Assembly (NCBI GenBank): GCA_026702755.1
Contig: JAPPBX010000043.1
Location: 1 to 64,000 of the forward strand
Length of the DNA stretch: 64,000 nt
DNA from: Candidatus Poribacteria bacterium
Lineage (GTDB): Bacteria > Poribacteria > WGA-4E > WGA-3G
Direction of reading: 5' to 3'
In this document: positions 1 to 7,704 of the stretch, one piece after another
Position numbering within the stretch: position 1 is the first letter of the stretch
How the letters are laid out: every line of letters starts with the position of its first letter
Program-made: the position numbers and the translations under genes
Notes under the pieces: generated by a model
Seen by the model: only the letters and a program-made list of their open reading frames with translations
Databases searched by the model: none
Told to the model about the DNA's origin: nothing

Positions 1-1251
1 TCCGCCAAACCTGTCGGATCTGACCCACCCCACAGGACATTCATGTATAATCCGCCGCTGCGGGGGGGATAGAACGAATCTGACGAGGCGTGCCGTGCCC
101 TCGGCATTGAGACTGATGCCTCGGACTCTGAATAAATTCGTCGGAACGAGGGCGGTGTGGTCTCCATTAATGGTAATGGATGTATGGGTGCCGCCTATAG
201 GGGTCCATGTTTGCCCTGTATCCATGCTATACTGATACTCAAGAATGGTTTGTGGATTGATACCTGTAGGGACCTTCCAGTTGAGAGTGACGGTCGGATT
301 TCCCTCGCGTGTGACAATAAGCGTCTTGCTTGTGATCGGGTTGTTTTCGATAAGTGGCAGTGTGCCTGCAGCGGCGGGCGGTGTCTGTGGTCCATTATTA
401 TTTGCAGGCGGTGTCTGTGGGTTAATATTTTGTGGTGTCTGTGGTGTCTGCGGCGGTGGTGTCTGCGGCGGTGGTGGCGGTGGTGGCGGCGGTGGTGGCG
501 GTGGTGGATCTACATTGATAGTGACATCTATTGTGTCGGAACTTCTCGCTGTTGTCCCCCCGCCTTTTTCCTCGACCTTGACCTTTACACTGTAACTGTT
601 TTTGGTCGCATAATGTAGAGCATCCTTTGTTTTCAATTGACCTGTGCTGGAAACAATACTAAATGATGTCGCATCTGTTCCTTCAAGACTATACTCCAAT
701 GTAACATTATTCTCCGTATCAGTGTCTGCATTCGCCCAATGTGTTGCAGAGATAGCGAGACCAATATTGGTGTTTATTGCTGTGCCTTCACTAACGCTGC
801 GTGTCTCTGTGTCTGCCGAAAAGTAAAGAACATCCGTAATTACACCTGTAATATACCTGTCTATCCAGGTAGTCCCGTTGGACCCAATCCTAAATCTAAT
901 ACGACAAGTATCATAATACGAATCCTCATTAACTTTTATATAAATATTATAGGTTCCATTGGTCATACCACTAACGCTATATTGACCAGTACTTGACAGG
1001 GTGTATTCACCGTTCAATGTTTCACTAAACGTGACATTAGTGGGATTAGGATTATAAAATCCAGTTGTGGGGGGACGGGTATACCCTGAAAGTGTAATCA
1101 CCACTGAATTTGGAAAATTGTTACCGCGAGTGGTTGACTGCTCATTTCCTGAGGTAATAGTTACAGTCTGTGCTTCAGCTGCTTTCCCCACGAAAATAGC
1201 CAATAAGGTAGCACAAGCAAATATAAAATACAAAACTCTTGTTTTAAACAT
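1..1251 (-). CDS. Secreted cadherin-like/fibronectin-type repeat protein (C-terminus outside window)
   Basis: This frame is open without a stop from the ATG at 1251 to the left edge (417 codons), so the C-terminus is missing. The start follows AAAGGAG with 8-base spacing. Residues 1-27 form a signal peptide (basic MFKTR, a hydrophobic stretch, cleavage near AEA-Q). Residues about 143-244 look like a cadherin-type domain: SVSEGTAINTNIG at its start, a YSLEGTDATSFSI core and a DVTINV end strand. A proline-rich linker (about 13 consecutive Pro, then PQTP repeats) spans about 245-285. A fibronectin-III-like domain (VTLNWKVP, EYQYSMDTGQTW) follows at about 300-400. It is probably a surface or exported adhesion or matrix protein. 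Domain calls come from pattern recognition only. Confidence 0.8.
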   Translation of the reverse strand, partial: MFKTRVLYFIFACATLLAIFVGKAAEAQTVTITSGNEQSTTRGNNFPNSVVITLSGYTRPPTTGFYNPNPTNVTFSETLNGEYTLSSTGQYSVSGMTNGTYNIYIKVNEDSYYDTCRIRFRIGSNGTTWIDRYITGVITDVLYFSADTETRSVSEGTAINTNIGLAISATHWANADTDTENNVTLEYSLEGTDATSFSIVSSTGQLKTKDALHYATKNSYSVKVKVEEKGGGTTARSSDTIDVTINVDPPPPPPPPPPPPPPQTPPPQTPQTPQNINPQTPPANNNGPQTPPAAAGTLPLIENNPITSKTLIVTREGNPTVTLNWKVPTGINPQTILEYQYSMDTGQTWTPIGGTHTSITINGDHTALVPTNLFRVRGISLNAEGTARLVRFVLSPPQRRIIHECPVGWVRSDRFGG

Positions 1252-1433
1252 TATCTGTTCTCCTTTATTCATAACCCCAGCTGCTACCTTTATTTATAGA
1301 GTTATTTAATGCTCGTTGCGATGACAAACAAAAGCACTTTTAACTCAAAACCTTGGTCCCACACCGCAGCCCTGGGTCAATAAAGTTGAGTTCCTTGAAG
1401 TTTCTAGAGTCGATCAGGTCTGGGTAGGCGATA

Positions 1434-1493
1434 TTACTTACGTCCGCCGCCTGTTCCTGATAATAGAAAATACATAAATATCGATTTACTCAT
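1434..1493 (-). CDS. Possible 19-residue small ORF in the leader of the cadherin gene
   Basis: An ATG at 1493 sits behind an unusually good ribosome site (GGAAAGGAG, about 8 bases away) and encodes MSKSIFMYFLLSGTGGGRK. Immediately after its stop, the +1 frame stays open for about 33 codons (AYPDLIDSRNFKELNF and onward), so this may be the start of a frameshifted longer protein rather than a true micropeptide or leader peptide. I do not recognise either piece. Confidence 0.3.
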   Translation of the reverse strand: MSKSIFMYFLLSGTGGGRK

Positions 1494-1955
1494 GATTCTT
1501 TCTCCTTTCCTGCCTGACGTTGTTAGCCAAGATAACGCGCACCGAGAGAATTCCGATGCAACACAAATAGCCCGCGAGGCGCGGGTTAGATCACGCGCGT
1601 GCGGACATAAGAACAACAGACCCGCAACACCTGATGCCTCTATCTTGTGAAACAATATGCTTATTATGTGATAAGTGGGGAGGGGAATTGCTTGTAGAGA
1701 ATTAAACGCAGGAGTCATCACAGGCGTAGCAACGCTGCATGCCCACTCGGGGACTTGAGTCAACCGATTGCAGACTTTATCAAGATGGAACGGAATCGCT
1801 GCGGTTCGCATGCGTGTCACCTGACGTTTACTGCTGGGACGCAGGGTTTTTTCATCACTTTCGCTTCAACACAACCGAAGTATCTATAACAAACTCGCGG
1901 GAAAAATACCGACACCTGAGATATTCGGAAACTTCATATATTCACATTTGTTAAA
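1494..1955 (-). other. Long untranslated leader, no recognisable gene
   Basis: Between the promoter at 1961-1989 and the small ORF at 1493 lie about 460 bases where I recognise no protein in any frame. One open frame exists from about 1820 but its translation has no family resemblance. A strong GC hairpin (arms 1571-1576 and 1580-1585, CCCGCG/CGCGGG) lies inside. It may be a structured 5' leader or a small RNA gene; I could not match it to a known riboswitch, tmRNA, RNase P or 6S pattern. Confidence 0.3.
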
Positions 1956-1960
1956 AAAAT

Positions 1961-1989
1961 ATAATATCATACATTTTAGTATTAGTCAA
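1961..1989 (-). promoter_or_regulatory. Sigma-70-type promoter reading left
   Basis: On the minus strand there is TTGACT (1984-1989), a 17-base spacer and TATTAT (1961-1966). Transcription would start near 1955 and run towards the small ORF and the cadherin-like gene. Confidence 0.55.
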
Positions 1990-2178
1990 GTTAAAAATTG
2001 CGATAAAGTCAATCATTATAAGGGTTTATTCGAGTGTTGGATTCGGTCATATTTTTTGATATAAAATAACAAAATAATAATGACTTTATCTAACACTTTG
2101 CGATTGACGCGACTTTTGCAAAACTGCTCCGATACATATTTCATAGCAGATATGGAAGACTCTGGTAGGTAATGCCCG

Positions 2179-2225
2179 GGCAGGCACAAGACCTGAATAC
2201 ATGGACAGGCACAAGACCTGCCCCT
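2179..2225. repeat. Duplicated CAGGCACAAGACCTG unit
   Basis: The 15-mer CAGGCACAAGACCTG occurs twice about 33 bases apart; the outer GGCAGG and CCTGCC can pair into a hairpin. It is followed by CCCCTACGAGG, a short string resembling others in the gaps near 33180 and 60170. Confidence 0.6.
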
Positions 2226-2538
2226 ACGAGGGTTTTTGAGGGATAGAAAAGAGTGGGTTTCGGGGTGGGGAAACACCGAAGCAAAAACACCCCTACGAAA
2301 CTGTCGATATATTTCATAGGATTTGCCCTAAATATCGGTGATTGAAAAGTGGAAAAAAGGTTGACCACCAACGGTAAATCAGGGTATAATAGTTCCATGC
2401 GGACTGAAAAATCTTTAACGCTTCATTGGTGTCGAGTTTTCGTGATTTCCAAGAGGCATTGGAGAGGACATCAACCCGGAAACAGACGAACACATAACCC
2501 ACTCCATAAACTTCCACAAGATGATAGCGGCTTCTGTT

Positions 2539-2586
2539 GTCTGAATCGCGGATTTTCACGGATGACACGGATGACGCGGATTTTTT
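2539..2586 (+). repeat. Dispersed GAATCGCGGATT...ACGGATGACGCGGATT repeat, copy 1
   Basis: This is a purine-rich unit built of CGCGGATT and CACGGATGA blocks after GTCTGAATCG. Further copies lie near 22.7, 25.0, 25.2, 28.0, 28.1 (inverted) and 32.5 kb, always between genes. Confidence 0.75.
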
Positions 2587-2607
2587 AAGAGGTTTTTGGT
2601 GGGATCC

Positions 2608-2629
2608 GGTGCGGTTTTCTAACCGCACC
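2608..2629. repeat. GGTGCGGTT-AACCGCACC hairpin repeat, copy 1
   Basis: A near-perfect inverted repeat with 9-base arms and a 4-base loop. Four more copies lie at 33098, 33333, 43257 and 56457. Confidence 0.8.
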
Positions 2630-2667
2630 AAAACCACCTTTCAATATTGATTTTTACGGAAGTAGAA

Positions 2668-3080
2668 ATGCCCGAACCTCACCCCATTTGTTCATCCCGA
2701 CGACTTGTTCTGGACGATCGTATCATTGAAGAGGTCGTTGAAGCAAAACTCACGCTTGGAGAAATCACCAAACCCTCCCAGAACCCGCTCTTTGGTGAGG
2801 ACAAACCGTGGGAACCCCGTTTCGACAATGTCTATGCCAACGTTATCTATGATACGGATGATCGGCTTTACAAATGCTGGTATAATCCGTTCATTGTAGA
2901 TAAGCGGGTCTGGATAAAGCGGGTAGCCAACGCGCTGTTAGTAAACCGGTCCACACGACTGGAACGGATGCCTACGTGGAATGGGAAACGAGTCAAGATT
3001 TAGCCGGTTTAAGTGGGGACGAAGTTCGGCTCAGATTTCAGTTTCACAATGCCAAGTTGTATGCCTTCCAGTTCCGGTAG
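2668..3080 (+). pseudogene. Remnant of a larger protein: N- and C-terminal pieces joined out of frame
   Basis: From the ATG at 2668 the frame encodes about 85 residues that read as a real protein (LVLDDRIIEEVVEAKLTLGE, FDNVYANVIYDTDDRLYKCW). The frame then becomes nonsensical until its stop at 3003. A second frame, from about 2952 to the TAG at 3078-3080, encodes a plausible C-terminus (TDAYVEWETSQDLAGLSG, VRLRFQFHNAKLYAFQFR). The two parts look like the ends of one glycosyl-hydrolase-like protein of several hundred residues whose middle was deleted with loss of frame. The family assignment is from memory of similar sequences and is tentative; the broken state is clear. Confidence 0.65.
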
Positions 3081-3279
3081 GGAATGTAGATTGCCAGATT
3101 CTATTCCTGTATTTCATCTCAAATAGTCCTCTTGTTTTATGGCTTGATGTCTTGTGGTCGCGCAAACACTGATGATTAGGTTGAGAAAAATGGCGTGCTG
3201 TGATAGAATAATCCCAAACATTGCTGCTTCATATTCACTTCATAGAACGTAGAGGCATAATTGGAGTCAATACGGTTTG

Positions 3280-4515
3280 ATGTCATTTAAATCTATCTTT
3301 ATTTCGGTATTTTTGGGGACAGCTCTGATTACTGTTGTGCTAATCCTGAATGCGAGACGACCTGCAATGGAAGTAGATCAGCCAAGTGCTGATTTTGTGC
3401 GGGCGACGGGGAAATGCGCGGAGTGCCATCGCCGCGAAACGTCTGCAATTGTCCACCAATTTGAACGGAGCGAGCATGCAAAGCACGGCGTAAGTTGCTT
3501 GGATTGCCACAAAGCTGTGGAAAATCAGGAAACACAGGCACATCGGAGCTTCACTATCGCGAAGCAACTCACGGCGAAAAATTGTAGCGAGTGCCATACA
3601 ACCGAGTATTCGCAGTTCCTCCGAAGCCGACACGCGGCACCGGCTTGGGCAGCGGTATTGGGTGCGAAGGATTTTACAGCGGAACAGATCGCCTTCGCTG
3701 AGAAATACCACAAAGGTGCAGTGGATCGTCCTGCGAATCCTTTAGCGATTGCAGAGGGTAAGAGTGCTATGGATGTTGGATGTTTGGGATGCCACGATAT
3801 AGGTAAGCCGAATCCGGATGGTTCCATTGGGACGTGTACAGCCTGCCATGCGCGGCATTCAAGTTCGGTTGCGCTGGCGCGGGAGCCCGAAACTTGTGGG
3901 CAGTGCCACATGGGACCTGACCATTCACAGATTGAAATCTACCATGAATCCAAGCACGGCGTGCTTTACAATGCCCAAAAATCAGAAATGAATCTCAAAG
4001 CACCACCGAAAGCACTCACGACAGCAGATATGACTGTGCCTACATGTGTGACATGCCACTTGAGCGGTTTGGATGGATTAAATGTGACACACGATACAAC
4101 AGAACGACTCTCGTATTGGCTATTTGCGGCGGTTTCTGAAAAGCGTCCGACTTACCAACAGGGGCAAGATGCGATGAAAGAGACGTGCTTAAAATGCCAT
4201 GCGAGTTCACAGGTAGAGATTTACTATCAGGAGGCTGAAGGTGTTGTTGCTGATACCAACCGTAAAATTTCGGAAGCCGTGATGCTAATGACATCGCTAC
4301 GTGAAGACGGATTGCTGACTGAAACGCCTTTTGATGAACCTATCGAATTTCTCTACTTCGATCTGTGGCACTATTACGGTCGGACAGCAAAACACGGCGC
4401 GTTCATGGGGGGTGCGGATTTTGTTCAGTGGCACGGAAATTATGAACTTTTGTTGAAGATGACGGAGTTGAAAAGAATTGCCCAAGAACTCAGAGAAAAT
4501 GCTGCAAAACCATAA
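3280..4515 (+). CDS. Octaheme cytochrome c, hydroxylamine oxidoreductase type
   Basis: The 411-residue product has an N-terminal membrane anchor or uncleaved signal (residues 5-25) and exactly eight CxxCH haem-binding motifs starting near residues 46, 73, 102, 168, 186, 206, 256 and 303. Eight haems and the C-terminal segment HYYGRTAKHGAFMGG followed by ADFVQWHGNYE fit the HAO-like octaheme family. These enzymes act outside the cytoplasmic membrane on hydroxylamine, hydrazine or nitrite. Direction (oxidation or reduction) cannot be read here, because it depends on a cross-linking tyrosine that needs an alignment. I chose the ATG at 3280 over the TTG just before it. The downstream membrane protein overlaps its end. 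Confidence 0.85.
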   Translation: MSFKSIFISVFLGTALITVVLILNARRPAMEVDQPSADFVRATGKCAECHRRETSAIVHQFERSEHAKHGVSCLDCHKAVENQETQAHRSFTIAKQLTAKNCSECHTTEYSQFLRSRHAAPAWAAVLGAKDFTAEQIAFAEKYHKGAVDRPANPLAIAEGKSAMDVGCLGCHDIGKPNPDGSIGTCTACHARHSSSVALAREPETCGQCHMGPDHSQIEIYHESKHGVLYNAQKSEMNLKAPPKALTTADMTVPTCVTCHLSGLDGLNVTHDTTERLSYWLFAAVSEKRPTYQQGQDAMKETCLKCHASSQVEIYYQEAEGVVADTNRKISEAVMLMTSLREDGLLTETPFDEPIEFLYFDLWHYYGRTAKHGAFMGGADFVQWHGNYELLLKMTELKRIAQELRENAAKP

Positions 4516-5290
4516 GGGATTGGCTGCCAGACTGCTCGACTTTTTTATTATTGCGAACCTGGCGTTTTTGGCACTTGACGTGTTTTTAGCGCACTCTGTC
4601 AACGCATTTGCACATCCCGCGGAATGGATCCCTTTCTACTTCTCGTTAGGTGCGTCCGTACTGCTCGTTCTAATACTTTTTCGGAAAAAAGGGCAGTGGA
4701 GAGAGTGGTGTCGGTTTAGCGTTGGGTGGGGTGCTGTTTGTATTGGCATCTCTGGCATGTTCTTTCATCTCGGCAGCGAATTCTTTTCTGATTTGACCCT
4801 CAAGAATCTTGTCTATACAGCACCATTTGTAGCACCGTTGGCTTTTACCGGGGTAGGGTTGCTTTTAATAATGAACGGTATGATTCGCGATACGGATTTA
4901 GAATGGGCACAATGGGTTGTGTTTATGGCGGGTTTCGGGTGGTGTGGTAATTTTATTCTCTCCGTTTTCGACCACGCGCAAAACGGGTTTTTCAATCCGT
5001 CTGAGTGGTTGCCGGTGTTTACGAGTGCTATCGCTGTCGGGTGTTTGGCAACGTTATTTTTTGTTCCTCACCAACCCACTTTTCTTAGGTTCTGTGTCAT
5101 TGTTTTGGGAATCAACTTCATCGTTGGTATCGCGGGGTTCTTCTTCCATTTGGCGGTAGATCTGCAAGCCCCAGGTGTTACGCAGATAGATAAATTCCTC
5201 TATGGCGCGCCTTTGTTCGCGCCCCTTCTCTTTCCAAATCTATCGCTCCTCGCGCTCTTAGGTATCTGGAAAATTTCTACCACAAACTGA
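4499..5290 (+). CDS. Multispan membrane protein, probable partner of the octaheme cytochrome
   Basis: The 263-residue product has about seven hydrophobic segments and little else. The gene starts at an ATG inside the end of the cytochrome gene (17-base overlap), so the two are translationally coupled. Two similar halves can be seen: the pairs HPAEWIPF/NPSEWLPVF and ISGMFFHLGSEFFSDLT/IAGFFFHLAVDLQAPG recur about 125 residues apart, suggesting an internal duplication. His residues in FFHL are candidate haem or quinone ligands. It may be the quinone-linked membrane partner of the cytochrome; this is inferred from position only. Confidence 0.7.
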   Translation: MLQNHKGLAARLLDFFIIANLAFLALDVFLAHSVNAFAHPAEWIPFYFSLGASVLLVLILFRKKGQWREWCRFSVGWGAVCIGISGMFFHLGSEFFSDLTLKNLVYTAPFVAPLAFTGVGLLLIMNGMIRDTDLEWAQWVVFMAGFGWCGNFILSVFDHAQNGFFNPSEWLPVFTSAIAVGCLATLFFVPHQPTFLRFCVIVLGINFIVGIAGFFFHLAVDLQAPGVTQIDKFLYGAPLFAPLLFPNLSLLALLGIWKISTTN

Positions 5291-5326
5291 GTTCGCGGTT
5301 TAGGATGGGCGCGTTGAGATAAGGAT

Positions 5327-5369
5327 AAACCCTGAAAAAGGAAATTTAGGGGGTTTCTTTCTGTTTTCT
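5327..5369 (+). terminator. Probable terminator after the cytochrome pair
   Basis: AAACCC (5327-5332) pairs with GGGTTT (5351-5356) and is followed by a T-rich run (CTTTCTGTTTTCT), 37 bases after the membrane protein stop. Confidence 0.5.
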
Positions 5370-5379
5370 AAGTACTTGT

Positions 5380-5398
5380 CGGAGTGTTTTCAACTCCG
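5380..5398. terminator. Second hairpin between convergent genes
   Basis: CGGAGT (5380-5385) and ACTCCG (5393-5398) form a 6-base stem with a 7-base loop, followed on the plus strand by ATTTCT. It sits between two convergent genes and could serve the plus strand. Confidence 0.4.
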
Positions 5399-5420
5399 AT
5401 TTCTGGGTGACTACTGCAAG

Positions 5421-6611
5421 TTACAGTTCATGGACGTGCGCCCGAATCTTCTGGAATGCGTCTAAAATCAGTTGCATGTCGTCTGTATCACCTAAGAACA
5501 TGGAGTGTCCGAAGCTGCAAACCTCTTCGCGGTACACCCGTTCCGCCTCTGGACAATTGAGCGTGCTGTAATCAATTGCTTGGTCTCCGAGATATTTGCG
5601 AGGTAATCCCAACTGGTCAAACAATTCCGGGTTGCCGAAGGGACCTTCGTTGTAGATAGGCTCACCGTGTGCGCCCACACCACATGAGATGCCCTCTGCG
5701 CTGAGTGCTTCCATGAACCTTCCGCGTGAAATACCCCCGAATTCCTCAGAGACGAATCGGAAATCCCAATAGTAGAAACACCAGCGTGTGACACGTTCGT
5801 CGCGTGGAATTGGGTGAAGTCCCTCTATCGCTTCCATACCTTTGGAAAGGTATGCGATATTTCGTTCACGCGTCTCTACCTGTTCTTCAAACCTTTCGAG
5901 TTGGCTTAACAGAAGCGTTGCTTGGAAGTTTGTCATCCGCATATTCAATTGCGCGAAGCTGCCTGCCTTTCCTGCGAGTTCTTCGTCATTTGTTATCACC
6001 ATCCCACCTTCACCACAGGTGAGCGTTTTCCCCATCTGGAAACTGAATGCTCCGAGATGTCCGATTGAACCCATCCCTTTTCCGCGCCACTGTGAACCGT
6101 GTGCATGCGCGCAATCCTCGATCACCTTGAGATTGTGCGTTTCAGCAATCTCCATGATGGCATCCATATCTGCGGGATAGCCGCCGTTGTGTACCGGTAT
6201 GATTGCCCGCGTTCGCGGTGTGATGGCTTTCTTGATCGCATCGGGCGCGATGTTATAGGTGAGTGGGTCTATGTCAACGATTACCGGCACGGCGTTGACG
6301 CAGACAGCAGATGTTCCTGTTGCTACAAATGTGAGCGCCGGAACGATGACTTCATCACCCGCGGTGACACCAGCCGCCTTTAGTGCACATTGTAACGCCA
6401 CAGTGCCGTTGGCGAGTGGAATCCCGTATTTTGCGTCCTGAAACGCTGCGAATTTTTCACCGACTTCATCGACTTTCTCACGTCGGTTCCACGCGCCGCT
6501 CCGCAGGGTTTCTAAAAGTGCGTTCTCTTCGGTTTCATCAAAGATGGGCCAGTTTTTCCCTAAACTTCCTTTAACGACAGGTTCACCGCCATTGAGTGCC
6601 AACTTTGTCAT
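5421..6611 (-). CDS. DegT/DnrJ/EryC1/StrS-type PLP aminotransferase
   Basis: The 396-residue fold-type I enzyme normally transaminates keto-sugars. The PLP lysine lies in GAFSFQMGKTLTCGEGG; the upstream EDCAHAHGSQW and ANGTVALQ blocks are typical. The frame is open further upstream, but ATG 6611 has GGGGGAAAC before it and a promoter at 6658-6686 whose start site lies inside the longer frame, so I chose 6611. After EELAGKAGSF the sequence jumps quickly to MRMTNFQATLLLSQLER; relatives as I recall them have some 15-20 more residues here, so a small in-frame deletion near the substrate pocket is possible. Substrate unknown. Confidence 0.85.
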   Translation of the reverse strand: MTKLALNGGEPVVKGSLGKNWPIFDETEENALLETLRSGAWNRREKVDEVGEKFAAFQDAKYGIPLANGTVALQCALKAAGVTAGDEVIVPALTFVATGTSAVCVNAVPVIVDIDPLTYNIAPDAIKKAITPRTRAIIPVHNGGYPADMDAIMEIAETHNLKVIEDCAHAHGSQWRGKGMGSIGHLGAFSFQMGKTLTCGEGGMVITNDEELAGKAGSFAQLNMRMTNFQATLLLSQLERFEEQVETRERNIAYLSKGMEAIEGLHPIPRDERVTRWCFYYWDFRFVSEEFGGISRGRFMEALSAEGISCGVGAHGEPIYNEGPFGNPELFDQLGLPRKYLGDQAIDYSTLNCPEAERVYREEVCSFGHSMFLGDTDDMQLILDAFQKIRAHVHEL

Positions 6612-6657
6612 GTCCGTTTCCCCCTTGTTATATGCTCCAGTATTATGGATAGTTCTG

Positions 6658-6686
6658 ATTTTAGCAATGCGTCCTTTTTTTGTCAA
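6658..6686 (-). promoter_or_regulatory. Consensus sigma-70 promoter for the aminotransferase gene
   Basis: TTGACA (6681-6686), a 17-base spacer and TAAAAT (6658-6663) lie on the minus strand about 45 bases before the chosen start codon. Confidence 0.75.
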
Positions 6687-6789
6687 TTTCTTTAGCACCG
6701 TTGGGGCATAATGTTTATGGCATTTTGCTTGCAGATTTAAGCGGGATCCCTTATAGTAATCTTCAAAGACCTAAAGCACCGCGTAAATA

Positions 6790-7704
6790 ATGAAATCAAC
6801 GAATCAAACCATCACTGCAATTGAAGGCATTAAGGTAGGGCATGCTACTGACACAACTGCCCGAACAGGGTGTACTGTTGTCCTCTGCCCAGCGGGGGCA
6901 ACGGCAGGCGTTGACGTGCGTGGTGCTGCACCCGGCACACGGGAAACAGAGGCACTCCGTCCAGGACGTTTAGTCCAAAAAGCACACGCCGTGCTACTGA
7001 CGGGCGGAAGTGCCTTCGGCTTGGATGCTGCAGGTGGTGTTGTCCAGTATCTTGAGGAACAAAACGTTGGTTTTCCTGCAGGTCCTGTTCATGTGCCGAT
7101 TGTTCCTGCGGCCGTAATTTTCGATCTGGGGATCGGGGATGCAAAGGTGCGTCCGGATCGAAAGATGGGGTATCAGGCGTGCCTGAATGCGACAGATGAA
7201 CCGGTCGCAATGGGTGCCATCGGGGCAGGGACAGGTGCCACGGTTGGTAAGGCTCCGGGTGTTTCAGCTTCTCCGGGGGGTGTCGGTTCAGCGTGTGAAT
7301 ATCTTGATTCCGGTTTGATTGTCGCTGCTGTTGTGGTTGTGAATGCGTTGGGGAATGTTGTGCATCCAAGGACTGGTGAAATTCTCGCGGGTGGAAAGGA
7401 GAACGGTGGATTCATGGACATTACTGAACGACTTTTAGATGCCAATAATATCGTTCGTGGAACGAACACAACTATCGGTGTTGTGGCAACAAACGCTACG
7501 CTTACCTCGGCGGAAGTGAACCGGGTCGCGGAGATGGCGCACGACGGGATGGCACGCGCGATTCGTCCGTCACATACGATGTTCGATGGAGATACACTTT
7601 TTGCGCTCGCTACAGGAGCACATACTGGCAGCAGCGTGAATGCTGTCGGTATCCTCGCTGCGGAGGTTGTCGCTGAGGCAATCGTTAACGCGGTGACCGC
7701 CTAA
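6790..7704 (+). CDS. P1 family (DmpA-like, MEROPS S58) peptidase
   Basis: The 304-residue product matches the short P1/DmpA-type N-terminal nucleophile hydrolases throughout: an N-terminal GIKVGHATD, then GCTVVLCP, LLTGGSAFGLDAA and GAGTGATVGK. The conserved NTTIGVVATNA segment near residue 232 contains the expected autocleavage site before a threonine. DmpA relatives remove N-terminal D-amino acids or beta-amino acids from small peptides; the substrate here is unknown. It has no signal peptide. Its stop overlaps by 4 bases the stop of the convergent gene on the other strand. Confidence 0.85.
   Translation: MKSTNQTITAIEGIKVGHATDTTARTGCTVVLCPAGATAGVDVRGAAPGTRETEALRPGRLVQKAHAVLLTGGSAFGLDAAGGVVQYLEEQNVGFPAGPVHVPIVPAAVIFDLGIGDAKVRPDRKMGYQACLNATDEPVAMGAIGAGTGATVGKAPGVSASPGGVGSACEYLDSGLIVAAVVVVNALGNVVHPRTGEILAGGKENGGFMDITERLLDANNIVRGTNTTIGVVATNATLTSAEVNRVAEMAHDGMARAIRPSHTMFDGDTLFALATGAHTGSSVNAVGILAAEVVAEAIVNAVTA

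Noticed and set aside
245-595. Plus-strand frame rich in glycine
   Set aside because: It is the complement of the proline-rich linker of the minus-strand cadherin-like gene, which has a signal peptide and ribosome site.
1434-1820. 128-residue minus-strand frame
   Set aside because: Only its last 19 codons have a good ribosome site; the rest has no family resemblance and looks like leader RNA.
2314-2637. 107-residue minus-strand frame
   Set aside because: It reads through two dispersed repeats and their hairpin; no protein similarity.
6845-7369. 174-residue minus-strand frame
   Set aside because: Shadow of the P1 peptidase gene on the other strand, with unusual His/Pro-rich composition.
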